Source of the DNA: JBBQXK01 sp052387255
GTDB lineage: Bacteria > Pseudomonadota > Alphaproteobacteria > Rhodobacterales > Rhodobacteraceae
Direction of reading: 5' to 3'
Length of the DNA: 64,000 nt
Assembly (NCBI GenBank): GCA_052387255.1
Contig: JBQTJI010000014.1
Span: 59,602 to 123,601, forward strand
A program made the translations under genes and the position numbers. Below, piece by piece: positions 25,006-33,710 of this stretch (position 1 is the stretch's first letter; the number at the start of each line of letters is the position of its first letter). The notes below the pieces were generated by a model that had not been told where the DNA came from, did no database searches, and was given only the letters and a program-made list of their open reading frames with translations.

Positions 25006-25854
25006 ATGGAAGGATTCGGGGTTCACACATCCATGTGGACGATGAACTGGGACCGCGAGGGGGCTGAACGCGCGGTCCACGGGGCCAAGGCCTATGGCGT
25101 CGATTTCATCGAGATCCCCATGCTGCGCCCGCGCGACATCGACACCGACCACACCCGCGCCCTGCTGGAGGCCAACCGCCTGCGTGCCATCTGCTCGCTG
25201 GGTCTGCCGCAGGACTGCTGGGCCTCGGTCCATCCCGACAAGGCCATCGACTACCTCCGCCTCGCGCTGGATAAGACCAAGGGCTGCGGGGCCGAGGCGC
25301 TGTCGGGCGTCACCTTCGGCGGCATCGGCGAACGCACTGGGTTCCCGCCGACGGAAGCGGAACTGACCAACATCGCCCGCGTGCTGGCCGCCACCGCCGC
25401 CTATGCCAAATCCATCGGCCTCCTGTTCGGGATCGAACCCGTCAACCGCTATGAAAACCACCTGATCAACACCGGCTGGCAGGCACGCGACATGATCCAC
25501 CGCGTGGGGTCGGACAATATCTTCATCCACCTCGACACCTACCACATGAACATCGAGGAAAAGGGTGCGGGCAACGGTATCCTTGATGCCCGCGAATTCC
25601 TGCGCTACATCCACCTGTCGGAAAGCGACCGCGGCACGCCGGGCGAGGGCACCTGCGATTGGGACGAGATATTCGCCACCCTGCGCGCCATCGGGTTCAA
25701 GGGCGGGCTGGCCATGGAAAGCTTCATCAACATGCCGCCCGAGGTGGGCTATGGCCTGGCTGTCTGGCGCCCGGTGGCCGACAGCCATGACGAGGTGATG
25801 TCCAAGGGCCTGCCGTTCCTGAAGAACAAGGCGGCGCAGTACCGCCTGATCTGA
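25006..25854 (+). CDS. Sugar 3-epimerase/isomerase, tagatose/psicose 3-epimerase-like TIM barrel
   Basis: 282 residues of the xylose isomerase-like TIM-barrel superfamily. The metal-binding pattern of the D-tagatose/D-psicose 3-epimerases is present: Glu in FGIEPVNRYE (about 143), Asp in HLDTYHMNIEE (about 176), His in YIHLSESDRG and Glu in LAMESF (about 237). It would interconvert C3 epimers of a ketose brought in by the importer encoded just upstream. AAGGA lies 8 bases before the ATG. The exact sugar is uncertain. Confidence 0.82.
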   Translation: MEGFGVHTSMWTMNWDREGAERAVHGAKAYGVDFIEIPMLRPRDIDTDHTRALLEANRLRAICSLGLPQDCWASVHPDKAIDYLRLALDKTKGCGAEALSGVTFGGIGERTGFPPTEAELTNIARVLAATAAYAKSIGLLFGIEPVNRYENHLINTGWQARDMIHRVGSDNIFIHLDTYHMNIEEKGAGNGILDAREFLRYIHLSESDRGTPGEGTCDWDEIFATLRAIGFKGGLAMESFINMPPEVGYGLAVWRPVADSHDEVMSKGLPFLKNKAAQYRLI

Positions 25855-25923
25855 CATCGGCCTGCCCCTTTACCGATGCGGGGGGCACGTGCATCATCGC
25901 GCCAACCCCAGCCGATGGTGCCC

Positions 25924-26307
25924 ATGCCCCCTGACCCGCCCCAGGATGCCCCGGTCATCCGCACCATCGCGATGCCGGCCGACACCAACCCCTCGGGCGA
26001 CATCTTCGGCGGTTGGCTGATGGCGCAGATGGACCTCGCGGCAGGGAACCTTGCCGCCCGCGTCGCGCGCGGGCGTTCCGCCACCATCGCGGTCGAGGGG
26101 ATGACGTTTCTCAAGCCCGTCAAGGTGGGTGACGAGGTGTCGCTGTACGCCGATCTGGTCGCAACCGGCCGCACCTCGATGCGCATCCATGTCGAAGCGT
26201 GGCGGCGCGACCGCTATGCCGAGGACAGCGTCAAGGTGACCGATGCCACCTTCACCTTCGTGGCGCTGGATGACCAGGGTCGACCCCGCCCGCTGCACGA
26301 CCGCTGA
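25924..26307 (+). CDS. YciA-like acyl-CoA thioesterase
   Basis: About 127 residues, single hotdog fold. The signature TIAMPADTNPSGDIFGGWLM is almost that of E. coli YciA, including the catalytic Asp of SGDIFGG, and VEGMTFLKPVKVGD follows. It hydrolyses acyl-CoA thioesters in the cytoplasm. The start is uncertain: the ATG at 25924 aligns with the family N-terminus, and 25915 is an in-frame alternative. It ends 24 bases from the convergent TetR gene. Confidence 0.9.
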   Translation: MPPDPPQDAPVIRTIAMPADTNPSGDIFGGWLMAQMDLAAGNLAARVARGRSATIAVEGMTFLKPVKVGDEVSLYADLVATGRTSMRIHVEAWRRDRYAEDSVKVTDATFTFVALDDQGRPRPLHDR

Positions 26308-26331
26308 TCCTGCCCGGATCGTGCGCCGGCC

Positions 26332-26991
26332 TCAGGCCGCGACCAGCCGCAGGATTGTGTCGATGTTGAAGCGCAGCCGTTCCTCAAGCGCCTCTTTCGC
26401 CATCAGGTCGCGCTCGAACACGATGGACCCGGTGTAGCGGTTGGTCAGGTAGTAGTATCCGATGGCCGCGATGGTGATGTTCAGCTGCACCGGATCGACG
26501 CCCGGCCGAAACACCCCTGCCGCCACGCCCCGGTCCAGGATGGCACCGACCATCGCCACGAACTTGCGGCTGACCACCTTGACCACCTCGGATTTCCTGA
26601 GGTGCTTGGCGCGGTGCAGGTTCTCGCTGTTCACCAGCGTCAGGAACTCGGGGTTCCTGAGGTAATAGTCCCAGGTGAACCGGACCAGCCGTTCAAGTGC
26701 GGCACGCGGTTCCAGGTGGTCGAGGTTCAGCTTCTGCTCGGCGCTGCGGATATCGACATAGGCCTCTTCCAGCACGGTCTGGAACAGCCCCTCCTTGCTG
26801 TCGAAGTAGTGGTAGATCATCCGCTTGTTGGCCTTGGCCTTTTCGGCAATGTCATCCACCCGCGCGCCGCCCAGGCCGTTGCGCGCAAATTCCTTCTTCG
26901 CCGCGTCCAGGATGCGCGCCTTGGTCGCCTCGGCATCGCGGATGCGGGGCTTGGGGACGGTGGCCGGGGGCGGGTCGGTCTCGACGGTCAA
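26332..26991 (-). CDS. TetR-family regulator (RutR-like), likely regulator of the CoA catabolic island
   Basis: About 219 residues. The N-terminal HTH is clear: ARILDAAKKEFARNGL, then VDDIAEKAKANKRMIYHYF. The C-terminal half resembles RutR-type ligand domains (TWDYYLRNPEFLTLVNSENL). I propose a TTG start at 26991 because GGAGA lies 6 bases upstream and the conserved domain begins soon after; the frame stays open to 27132. A GTAACC-N4-GGTGCA operator sits upstream at 27108, and close matches occur at four other promoters in this island, so it probably represses itself and those genes until an acyl-CoA or related ligand binds. Confidence 0.85.
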   Translation of the reverse strand: MTVETDPPPATVPKPRIRDAEATKARILDAAKKEFARNGLGGARVDDIAEKAKANKRMIYHYFDSKEGLFQTVLEEAYVDIRSAEQKLNLDHLEPRAALERLVRFTWDYYLRNPEFLTLVNSENLHRAKHLRKSEVVKVVSRKFVAMVGAILDRGVAAGVFRPGVDPVQLNITIAAIGYYYLTNRYTGSIVFERDLMAKEALEERLRFNIDTILRLVAA

Positions 26992-27107
26992 GGGCGGTCT
27001 CCGGCACTGCGGTGTTCCCTGTTCTACACGCGACCCCGACGGCGCGTCAAAGCCAAGAATGCCCGTGGAGCCAAGGAAAACCGCTTGACTCGCGGTTTTG
27101 CTGTGAA

Positions 27108-27123
27108 GTAACCAGATGGTGCA
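27108..27123. promoter_or_regulatory. TetR-regulon operator 1 (regulator's own promoter)
   Basis: GTAACC-AGAT-GGTGCA, 117 bases upstream of the proposed TTG start of the TetR gene. Fourteen central bases are shared with the site at 35970, and the half-site GTAACC recurs at 27998, 32085 and 36061. Confidence 0.65.
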
Positions 27124-27324
27124 TAAAATCATTTAGCAGCAGCTGGCCCGACCCTTCGTCGGCCGGGGACCGGGGCGGTTTTCCCTGGGGGAGGCCGCCG
27201 TTGTCGGCGACTGGAAACGGATAGAAGGGAAGGTTCTCGAGTCCACGTTCATCCAGGATTTCAACGATCCCGCCACGGTCGGTCGCCGCAACTTCCTGCT
27301 GTCCTCGGCGGCGGGCGGGTCAAG

Positions 27325-27952
27325 GTGCGGTACTTCGGCTTTCCGATCATGTGCTGCCTGGCCCTGGCGTTGTTCATCCAGAACTGCACGCGGCTGGGGC
27401 GCAATTACTGTGCCGTGGGCGGGGGCGAGGACCTGGCGGCGGCGTCGGGCCTGCACGTCCATCGCGTCCGCGTCACCGGGTTCGCTCTGGCGGGGTTCTT
27501 CTATGCCATCAGCATGATCTTTGCCGTGGGCCGCATCGGCATCGCCGAGACGCTGACGGGGTCGAACGTCATGTTGATCTCGATCACCTTGGCGGTGGTC
27601 GGCGGGGTCGCCCCGTGGGGCGAGGTGGGCGGCATCTGGATCGCGCAGGTGGGTGTGCTGATCGTCAATGTCATCGCCAACGGCATGGTGGTGGTCGGGC
27701 GGGGCTCCGGCCATCGCCAACGGGTTCCTCCTGCCCGCGATCGTGGCCGTGCTGGTGGGCGGCATGCCGCTGACCGGGGGAGTCGGCGGGGTAGTGAACA
27801 CGGTGATCGGCACCCTGATCGTGGCCGTGATCCGGGCATCCATGACCTATTTCGAGATCGACGCGACGCAGCAGCAGATGGTGTTCGGCCTGGTCCTGAT
27901 CGCCGCCATCGCGCTGACCATCGACCGGGCCAAGATGCGAACCGTGAATTGA
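27325..27952 (+). pseudogene. Decayed ABC sugar-type permease (5' truncated, frameshifted)
   Basis: The C-terminal half of an RbsC-type permease is readable in two frames. Frame 1 gives the coupling loop LGRNYCAVGGGEDLAAASGL and later spans to about 27700. Frame 2, from about 27705 to a stop at 27952, gives NGFLLPAIVAVLVGGMPLTG and the last membrane span. The shift lies near a G-rich run at 27697-27707. The N-terminal half is missing. Just upstream (about 27255-27310) another frame reads DPATVGRRNFLLSSAAGG, like the twin-arginine signal of a different protein, suggesting a deletion that joined two genes of a lost transporter. Confidence 0.75.
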
Positions 27953-27986
27953 CAGGCATCGCGTGCCTTGGTTGAAGCCAGGCCAA

Positions 27987-28015
27987 TTGACACCTTTCGC
28001 ACCGTTCGGTTACTG
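27987..28015 (+). promoter_or_regulatory. Promoter of the aldehyde dehydrogenase gene
   Basis: TTGACA (27987-27992), 17-base spacer, TTACTG (28010-28015). A TetR-regulon operator lies in the spacer and -10, so binding would block RNA polymerase. Confidence 0.6.
27998..28013. promoter_or_regulatory. TetR-regulon operator 2
   Basis: CGCACC-GTTC-GGTTAC; read on the other strand, GTAACC-GAAC-GGTGCG, closely matching the sites at 27108 and 35970. It overlaps the promoter of the aldehyde dehydrogenase/GMC oxidoreductase pair. Confidence 0.65.
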
Positions 28016-28056
28016 ATTTGAAACGTTGCAAATTACGGAATCAGGGGAGGTTCCCG

Positions 28057-29553
28057 ATGGACCAGACAACTCGCATCCACGCACTGCCATCCGTCCCGCG
28101 CGAGTTCGGGTTCTGGATGGACGGCGGATGGCATCAGGCGAAGGCCCTGTTCGACCGCGCCTCGCCCGGCCATGGAACCCCCGTCACCCGCATCCCGAAA
28201 TGCACCCCGGATGACCTGAACGCCGCCGTCGCCGCCGCCCGCCGGGCCTTCGAGGATCGTCGTTGGGCGGGGCTGTCCGGGGCGGAACGGGCGGGCGTGC
28301 TGTTGCGCGCCGCCGACATCCTGCGCCGCCGCCAGGACGAGATCGCCTATTGGGAGACGCTGGAGAACGGCAAGCCCATTGCCCAGGCGCGGGGCGAGAT
28401 CGGCCATCGCATCGCCTGTTTCGAGGTGGGCGCGGGGGCCGCGCGCCTGCTGCACGGCGAATCCTACAACTCGCTGGGGGACAAGCTGTTCGGCATGACC
28501 CTGCGCGAACCCGTGGGGGTCGTGGGCCTGATCACGCCATGGAACTTTCCCTTCCTGATCCTGTGCGAACGGGTGCCGTTCATCCTCGCCGCGGGCTGCA
28601 CTATGGTGGTGAAACCGTCCGAAGTGACCTCGGCCACCACGCTGATCCTGGCCGAGGTGCTGCATGAGGCGGGTCTGCCTGCGGGCGTGTACAACGTGGT
28701 CACCGGATCGGGCCGCACCATCGGCCAGGCTCTGACGGAACATCCCGACATCGACATGCTGTCCTTCACGGGGTCCACCGCCGTGGGCCGGTCGGTGGTG
28801 CATGCCGCCGCCGACAGCAACTTCAAGCGGCTGGGGCTGGAGCTGGGCGGCAAGAACCCCTTCGTCGTCTGCGCTGATGCCGATCTCGAGGATGCGGCGG
28901 ACGGCGTGGCCTTCGGCATCAGCTTCAACACCGGGCAGTGCTGCGTGTCCTCCAGCCGCCTGATCGTGGACCGGCGCGTAGCTGCCGACTTCGAGGCGAT
29001 GGTGGCGGCGAAGATGGCCCGCGTCCGCGTCGGCGACCCGCTGGACGAGGCGACGCAGGTGGGCGCGATCACCACCGAGGCGCAGAACGCCACGATCCTG
29101 GGCTACATCGACAAGGGCCGGGCCGAGGGCGCGCGCGTGCTGACCGGGGGCGGGGCGCTGGACCTCGGGCAAGGGCAGTACATCGCGCCCACGCTGTTTT
29201 CGGGCGTCACCCGCGACATGGCCGTGGGGCGCGAGGAAATCTTCGGCCCCGTGCTGTCGTCGTTCACTTTCGACAGCCTGGACGAGGCCATCGCCATTGC
29301 CAACGACACCGTCTATGGCTTGGCGGCCAGTGTCTGGTCCAAGGACATCGACCGCGCCCTGACCATGACGCGGCGCATCCGGGCCGGGCGGTTCTGGGTG
29401 AACACGATCATGGCGGGGGGGCCGGAAATGCCGATCGGCGGGGTCAAGCAGTCGGGCTGGGGGCGCGAGGGGGGCATGCTGGGCGTCGAGGAATACACAC
29501 AGGTGAAGTCCGTCCACATCGAGATCGGCAAGCGTTCCCCCTGGGTGTCCTGA
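28057..29553 (+). CDS. NAD(P)-dependent aldehyde dehydrogenase
   Basis: 498 residues, full-length ALDH superfamily enzyme oxidising an aldehyde to an acid. The catalytic residues are Glu262 (LELGGKNP) and Cys296 (GQCCVSS); cofactor-binding motifs VVKPSEVTS and FTGSTAVG are present. GGGGAGG lies 6 bases before the ATG. Its stop overlaps the start of the GMC oxidoreductase gene (TGATG), so the two are co-translated, fitting alcohol to aldehyde to acid oxidation. The substrate is not evident. Confidence 0.93.
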   Translation: MDQTTRIHALPSVPREFGFWMDGGWHQAKALFDRASPGHGTPVTRIPKCTPDDLNAAVAAARRAFEDRRWAGLSGAERAGVLLRAADILRRRQDEIAYWETLENGKPIAQARGEIGHRIACFEVGAGAARLLHGESYNSLGDKLFGMTLREPVGVVGLITPWNFPFLILCERVPFILAAGCTMVVKPSEVTSATTLILAEVLHEAGLPAGVYNVVTGSGRTIGQALTEHPDIDMLSFTGSTAVGRSVVHAAADSNFKRLGLELGGKNPFVVCADADLEDAADGVAFGISFNTGQCCVSSSRLIVDRRVAADFEAMVAAKMARVRVGDPLDEATQVGAITTEAQNATILGYIDKGRAEGARVLTGGGALDLGQGQYIAPTLFSGVTRDMAVGREEIFGPVLSSFTFDSLDEAIAIANDTVYGLAASVWSKDIDRALTMTRRIRAGRFWVNTIMAGGPEMPIGGVKQSGWGREGGMLGVEEYTQVKSVHIEIGKRSPWVS

Positions 29554-31148
29554 TGGCCGAGGGCTATGACTATGTCATCGTCGGTGGCGGCTCGGCCGGC
29601 TGCGTGCTGGCCGCGCGCCTGTCGGAAGACCCCGCAGCCCGCGTCTGCCTGATCGAGGCGGGGGGCCGAGACACCCATCCCTACATCCACATGCCGGTCG
29701 GCTTTGCCAAGATGACCACCGGCCCCCTGACCTGGGGCCTGGTGACCGCCCCGCAGAAACACGCGAATAACCGCGAGATTCCCTATGCGCAGGCGCGCGT
29801 CCTCGGCGGCGGATCGTCGATCAACGCCGAGATTTTCACGCGCGGGCATCCGTCGGACTATGACCGCTGGGTCGAGGAGGGGGCCACGGGCTGGGGCTTT
29901 GACGACATCCGCAAGTATTTTCTGCGGTCCGAGGGGAACACCGTGCTGTCGGGCGACTGGCACGGCACCGACGGCCCCCTGGGCGTGTCCTACCTGCCTG
30001 ATCCGAACCCCACGACGCGGGCCTTCGTGCAAAGCTGCCAGGAACTGGGCATGCCCTTCTCCCCGGATTTCAACGGCGAGCATCAGGCGGGTGCGGGGTT
30101 CTACCAGACCACCACGCGCAACAAGCGGCGGTGTTCGGCGGCGGTCGGATACCTGCGGCCCGCGCTGAAACGGGCGAACCTGACGCTGGTGACGGGGGCA
30201 CTGGTGCTGCGGCTGACCTTCACGGGGTCGCGCGCCACGGGGGTCGAGTACCGGGTGGGCCGCGACACGCGCACCGCGGCGGCGGCCAGCGAGGTCATCG
30301 TGACTGCCGGGGCCATCGGCACGCCCAAGCTGATGATGCTGTCGGGCCTTGGCCCCGGTGCGCATCTGCAGTCCCACGGCATTGCGGTGAAGCAGGACAT
30401 GCCCGCCGTCGGCCAGAACATGGCCGACCATTTCGGCATCGACATCGTGGCGGAACTGAAGGGCCACGAGAGCCTGGACAAGTACAACAAGCTGCACTGG
30501 ATGCTCTGGGCCGGTGCGCAATATGCGCTGTTCAATTCGGGGCCGGTGACGTCGAACGTGGTCGAGGGGGGCGCGTTCTGGCACTCGTCGCCTGCCGTGC
30601 CGATCCCCGACCTGCAGTTCCATTTCCTGTGCGGCGCGGGGGCCGAGGCGGGGGTGCCTTCGGTGCCCAAGGGGTCGTCGGGCATCACGCTGAACAGCTA
30701 TGCCCTGCGGCCCAGGTCGCGCGGCACGGTAACGCTACGGTCGGCCGATCCTGCCGCGACCCCCATCGTCGACCCGAATTTCCTGGCCGACCCCGACGAT
30801 CTGGCGGTCTCGGTCGAGGGCGTGAAGATCAGCCGCGACATCTTCAGCCAGCCCTCGATGCAGAAACTGGTGCGGGACATCCGCTTTCCCGACCGCAACG
30901 TCCGCACCCAGGCCGAGTTCGAGGCCTTTGCCCGCCAGTACGGGCGCACCTCGTACCACCCCGTCTCGGCCTGCCGCATGGGGCAGGGCGAGGGGTCGGT
31001 CGTCGGGCCGGACCTTCGGGTGCACGGGCTGGACGGGCTCCGCATCGCCGACAGTTCGGTGATGCCGTCGCTGATCGGGTCGAACACGAATGCGCCGACG
31101 ATCATGATCGGCGAAAAGGCCGCCGATCTGATCCGGGGGAACCGGTAG
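29553..31148 (+). CDS. GMC-family FAD-dependent alcohol oxidoreductase
   Basis: 531 residues, choline-dehydrogenase-like. The FAD-binding motif VIVGGGSAGCVLAARL is at residues 8-23, and GMC signature segments (ARVLGGGSSINAEIF, TAGAIGTPKLMMLSG) follow. The catalytic His469 is in SYHPVSACRMG, and the C-terminal motif TNAPTIMIGEKAADLI is present. It probably oxidises an alcohol to the aldehyde used by the upstream dehydrogenase, whose stop codon it overlaps. The substrate is unknown. Confidence 0.92.
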   Translation: MAEGYDYVIVGGGSAGCVLAARLSEDPAARVCLIEAGGRDTHPYIHMPVGFAKMTTGPLTWGLVTAPQKHANNREIPYAQARVLGGGSSINAEIFTRGHPSDYDRWVEEGATGWGFDDIRKYFLRSEGNTVLSGDWHGTDGPLGVSYLPDPNPTTRAFVQSCQELGMPFSPDFNGEHQAGAGFYQTTTRNKRRCSAAVGYLRPALKRANLTLVTGALVLRLTFTGSRATGVEYRVGRDTRTAAAASEVIVTAGAIGTPKLMMLSGLGPGAHLQSHGIAVKQDMPAVGQNMADHFGIDIVAELKGHESLDKYNKLHWMLWAGAQYALFNSGPVTSNVVEGGAFWHSSPAVPIPDLQFHFLCGAGAEAGVPSVPKGSSGITLNSYALRPRSRGTVTLRSADPAATPIVDPNFLADPDDLAVSVEGVKISRDIFSQPSMQKLVRDIRFPDRNVRTQAEFEAFARQYGRTSYHPVSACRMGQGEGSVVGPDLRVHGLDGLRIADSSVMPSLIGSNTNAPTIMIGEKAADLIRGNR

Positions 31149-31173
31149 GCGGTCTGCGTCCGATGTGCTCCGG

Positions 31174-31992
31174 TCAATCCCACATCGGGGCCCAGGGCAC
31201 GAGGTCGGTCGTGACGATGCGATACTCCGTATGGGTCAGCGCCTCGATCCGCGCCATGTCCACATGGCTGAGCGTGAAGTCCATGATGTCGAAGTTCGCG
31301 CGGATGTTCGCGGGGTTTGTCGACATGGTGTTCAGGCTGACCCCCTTTTGGAGGATCCAGCGCAGCACGACCTGGCCTGCCGACTTGCCATAGGCTGCGC
31401 CGATTTCGGCGAACAGCGGATACTTGAACACCTCGCCCCGCGCGACCGAGGAATAGGACGACAGCGGGATGCCCACCTCGTTCGCCCCGGCCAGCAGCCG
31501 GTCCTGGTTCAGAAGGGGATGGAACTCGACCTGGTTGGTCACGATGGGGGCGTCGACAATGGCGCGGGCGTCGCGCAGCATCTGCACGGTGTAGTTCGAG
31601 ACGCCGATGTTGGCCGCCAGCCCCCGGTCATGGGCCTGCTGCAACAGCCGCAGCGACGGCGCGATGTCGCCGTCGATGGGGGGCCAGTGCAGAAGCAGCA
31701 GGTCGGCCTGATCAATGCGCAGGTCCTTCAGCGACCGCTCGACCGAGGGCAAAAAGGCGGCCTCGGTGAAATTTTCCGGATGCACCTTGGTGGTGATGCA
31801 CAGATCGCCTCGCGCCACCCCGCAATCCGCCAGGGCGGCCCCCGTATCAGCCTCGTTGCCGTACATCTGCGCGGTGTCGAAGGCGCGATAACCGGCCTCG
31901 GCCGCCGCCGCGACGGCCTCGTGCAGCACGCGGCCCGACAAGGGATAGGTGCCAAAGGCGCGCTGGTGGGTCTTCTGGAAACAGATGTTCAT
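31174..31992 (-). CDS. Aldo/keto reductase (diketogulonate-reductase-like)
   Basis: 272 residues. The AKR tetrad is visible: Asp39 and Tyr44 in FDTAQMYGNE, Lys69 in TTKVHP and His102 in LLHWPP. It is a cytoplasmic NADPH-dependent carbonyl reductase or alcohol dehydrogenase of the DkgA-like type. It is divergent from the CoA-transferase gene; the shared 146-base gap contains a TetR-regulon operator, so both may be co-regulated. Its 3' end is 25 bases from the convergent GMC gene. Confidence 0.9.
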   Translation of the reverse strand: MNICFQKTHQRAFGTYPLSGRVLHEAVAAAAEAGYRAFDTAQMYGNEADTGAALADCGVARGDLCITTKVHPENFTEAAFLPSVERSLKDLRIDQADLLLLHWPPIDGDIAPSLRLLQQAHDRGLAANIGVSNYTVQMLRDARAIVDAPIVTNQVEFHPLLNQDRLLAGANEVGIPLSSYSSVARGEVFKYPLFAEIGAAYGKSAGQVVLRWILQKGVSLNTMSTNPANIRANFDIMDFTLSHVDMARIEALTHTEYRIVTTDLVPWAPMWD

Positions 31993-32053
31993 GCCGTCTC
32001 TCCCTGGTCTATCCTGTGGCCGGTCATTCGCGGCGCGGGCACAGGAAAACCCC

Positions 32054-32082
32054 TTGATGCCGGTCGCGGGCCGTGGTTATGC
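32054..32082 (+). promoter_or_regulatory. Candidate promoter of the CoA-transferase operon
   Basis: TTGATG (32054-32059), 17-base spacer, TTATGC (32077-32082), immediately followed by a TetR-regulon operator at the expected transcription start. Confidence 0.5.
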
Positions 32083-32084
32083 TT

Positions 32085-32100
32085 ATAACCGGTTAGTTAC
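32085..32100. promoter_or_regulatory. TetR-regulon operator 3
   Basis: ATAACC-GGTT-AGTTAC, matching the GTAACY-N4-RGTTAC consensus on both arms with one mismatch. It lies between the divergent aldo/keto reductase and CoA-transferase genes, 39 bases before the latter. Confidence 0.65.
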
Positions 32101-32138
32101 TTGCATGGCAAGGCCGGGGTTCGGGGGGCGCACGCGTG

Positions 32139-33710
32139 ATGGGCAAAGTTCGCACGGTGGCAGAGGCGGCGGCGCTGGTGCCCGACGGGGCGGTGCTGGC
32201 GGTCAACTCGTCCTCGGGCCTGTGCTGCCCCGATGCCGTGCTGGCAGGCATCGGCGCGCGGTTCGCGGAAACCGGGCATCCGCGCGCCATCACCTCTGTC
32301 CACCCCATCGCGGCGGGCGACATGTTCGGCACCAGGGGCATCGACCACATCGCGCAGCCGGGCCTGCTGGCCAAAGTGATCGGCGGTTCCTACCCCTCGG
32401 GTCCGACGAACGCCGAACCGCCGCTGATCTGGCAGATGATCCTGCGCGAGGAACTTGCCGCGTACAACGTGCCCTCCGGCATCATCTTCGACATGATCCG
32501 CGAAGGCGCGGGGCAAAGGCCGGGCGTGCTGACCAAGGTGGGGATGGAGACGTTTGTCGATCCCGACCAAGAGGGCTGTGCCATGAACGCCAGTGCGCGG
32601 TCGCTGCCCTTGGTCCGGCGGGTCCAGTTCGACGGCGACGACTGGCTGCACTTCCCCGCGATCCGCCCCGATGTCGCGATCATCCGGGCGACGACGGCGG
32701 ACGAGAACGGCAATCTGACCTTCGAGCATGAGGGGGCGACCTTGGGCGCGATGGAAATGGCCCTGGCCGCGCGCAACTGCGGCGGCGTGGTCATCGCGCA
32801 GGTCAAGCGGGTGGCGGCCAGGGGCACCTTCCGCCCGCACGAGGTGCGCGTGCCGGGCATCCTGGTGGACGTGATCGTCGAGGCCCCCGACCAGTTGCAG
32901 ACCACCGCCACCCCCTATGACCCGGCGATCAGCGGCGAATTGTTCCGCCCCCTGTCCAGCTTCCGCCACCCCGAATTCAACCCGGCCAAGGTCATCGCCC
33001 GCCGCGTGGCGATGGAACTGCGGCAGGGCTGGGCCGTCAACATCGGCTTCGGCATCTCGGCCAACGTGCCCCGCATCCTGATGGAAGAGGGGCTGCACGG
33101 GGCCGTGACCTGGGTGATCGAGCAGGGGGCGGTGGGGGGGGTGCCGCTCTTGGACTTCAAGTTCGGCTGTTCCTCGAACGCCGAGGCCTTTGTCGCCAGC
33201 CCCCACCAGTTCACCTATTTCCAGGCGGGAGGGTTCGACTGTTCGCTGTTGTCGTTCCTGGAAATCGGGGCGGACGGGTCGGTCAACGTCAGCCGCCTGG
33301 CGGCAACGCCGCACCGCACCGCCGGGGCGGGCGGGTTTGTCGATATCACGGCGCGGGCGAAGCGGCTGGTTTTCTCGGGCAACTTCAACGCGGGCGCGAA
33401 GATGCGGGTCGAGGACGGGCGGCTGGTGATCGACAATGAAGGCCGGATTGCCAAGATCGTGCCGAAGGTCGACCAGATCAGCTTTTCGGGCAGACGCGCC
33501 GTCGCGCAGGGGCAGGACGTGACCTATGTGACCGAACGCTGTGTGCTGCGGTTGACGGCCGGGGGGCTGGTGGTGACGGAGATCGCGCCGGGGCTGGACC
33601 TGCAGCGTGACGTGCTGGCGCAGGCGGCGACGCCGCTGGCGGTGGCCGCCGACCTGAAGGTGATGGACGCGCGCCTGTTCGACCCGGCACCGATGGGGCT
33701 GGCGCTGTGA
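32139..33710 (+). CDS. Acyl-CoA:carboxylate CoA-transferase (family I)
   Basis: 523 residues, a fused alpha-beta family I CoA-transferase of the propionate/acetate CoA-transferase type. The active-site glutamate is Glu328 in VIEQGAVGGVP, the equivalent of the E-x-G-x-x-G-G motif. It would activate a carboxylic acid to its CoA thioester using another acyl-CoA. GTG at 32136 and ATG at 32139 are adjacent possible starts. Its stop overlaps the GTG start of the enoyl-CoA hydratase gene, so the acid made upstream can be passed on to beta-oxidation. Confidence 0.9.
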   Translation: MGKVRTVAEAAALVPDGAVLAVNSSSGLCCPDAVLAGIGARFAETGHPRAITSVHPIAAGDMFGTRGIDHIAQPGLLAKVIGGSYPSGPTNAEPPLIWQMILREELAAYNVPSGIIFDMIREGAGQRPGVLTKVGMETFVDPDQEGCAMNASARSLPLVRRVQFDGDDWLHFPAIRPDVAIIRATTADENGNLTFEHEGATLGAMEMALAARNCGGVVIAQVKRVAARGTFRPHEVRVPGILVDVIVEAPDQLQTTATPYDPAISGELFRPLSSFRHPEFNPAKVIARRVAMELRQGWAVNIGFGISANVPRILMEEGLHGAVTWVIEQGAVGGVPLLDFKFGCSSNAEAFVASPHQFTYFQAGGFDCSLLSFLEIGADGSVNVSRLAATPHRTAGAGGFVDITARAKRLVFSGNFNAGAKMRVEDGRLVIDNEGRIAKIVPKVDQISFSGRRAVAQGQDVTYVTERCVLRLTAGGLVVTEIAPGLDLQRDVLAQAATPLAVAADLKVMDARLFDPAPMGLAL

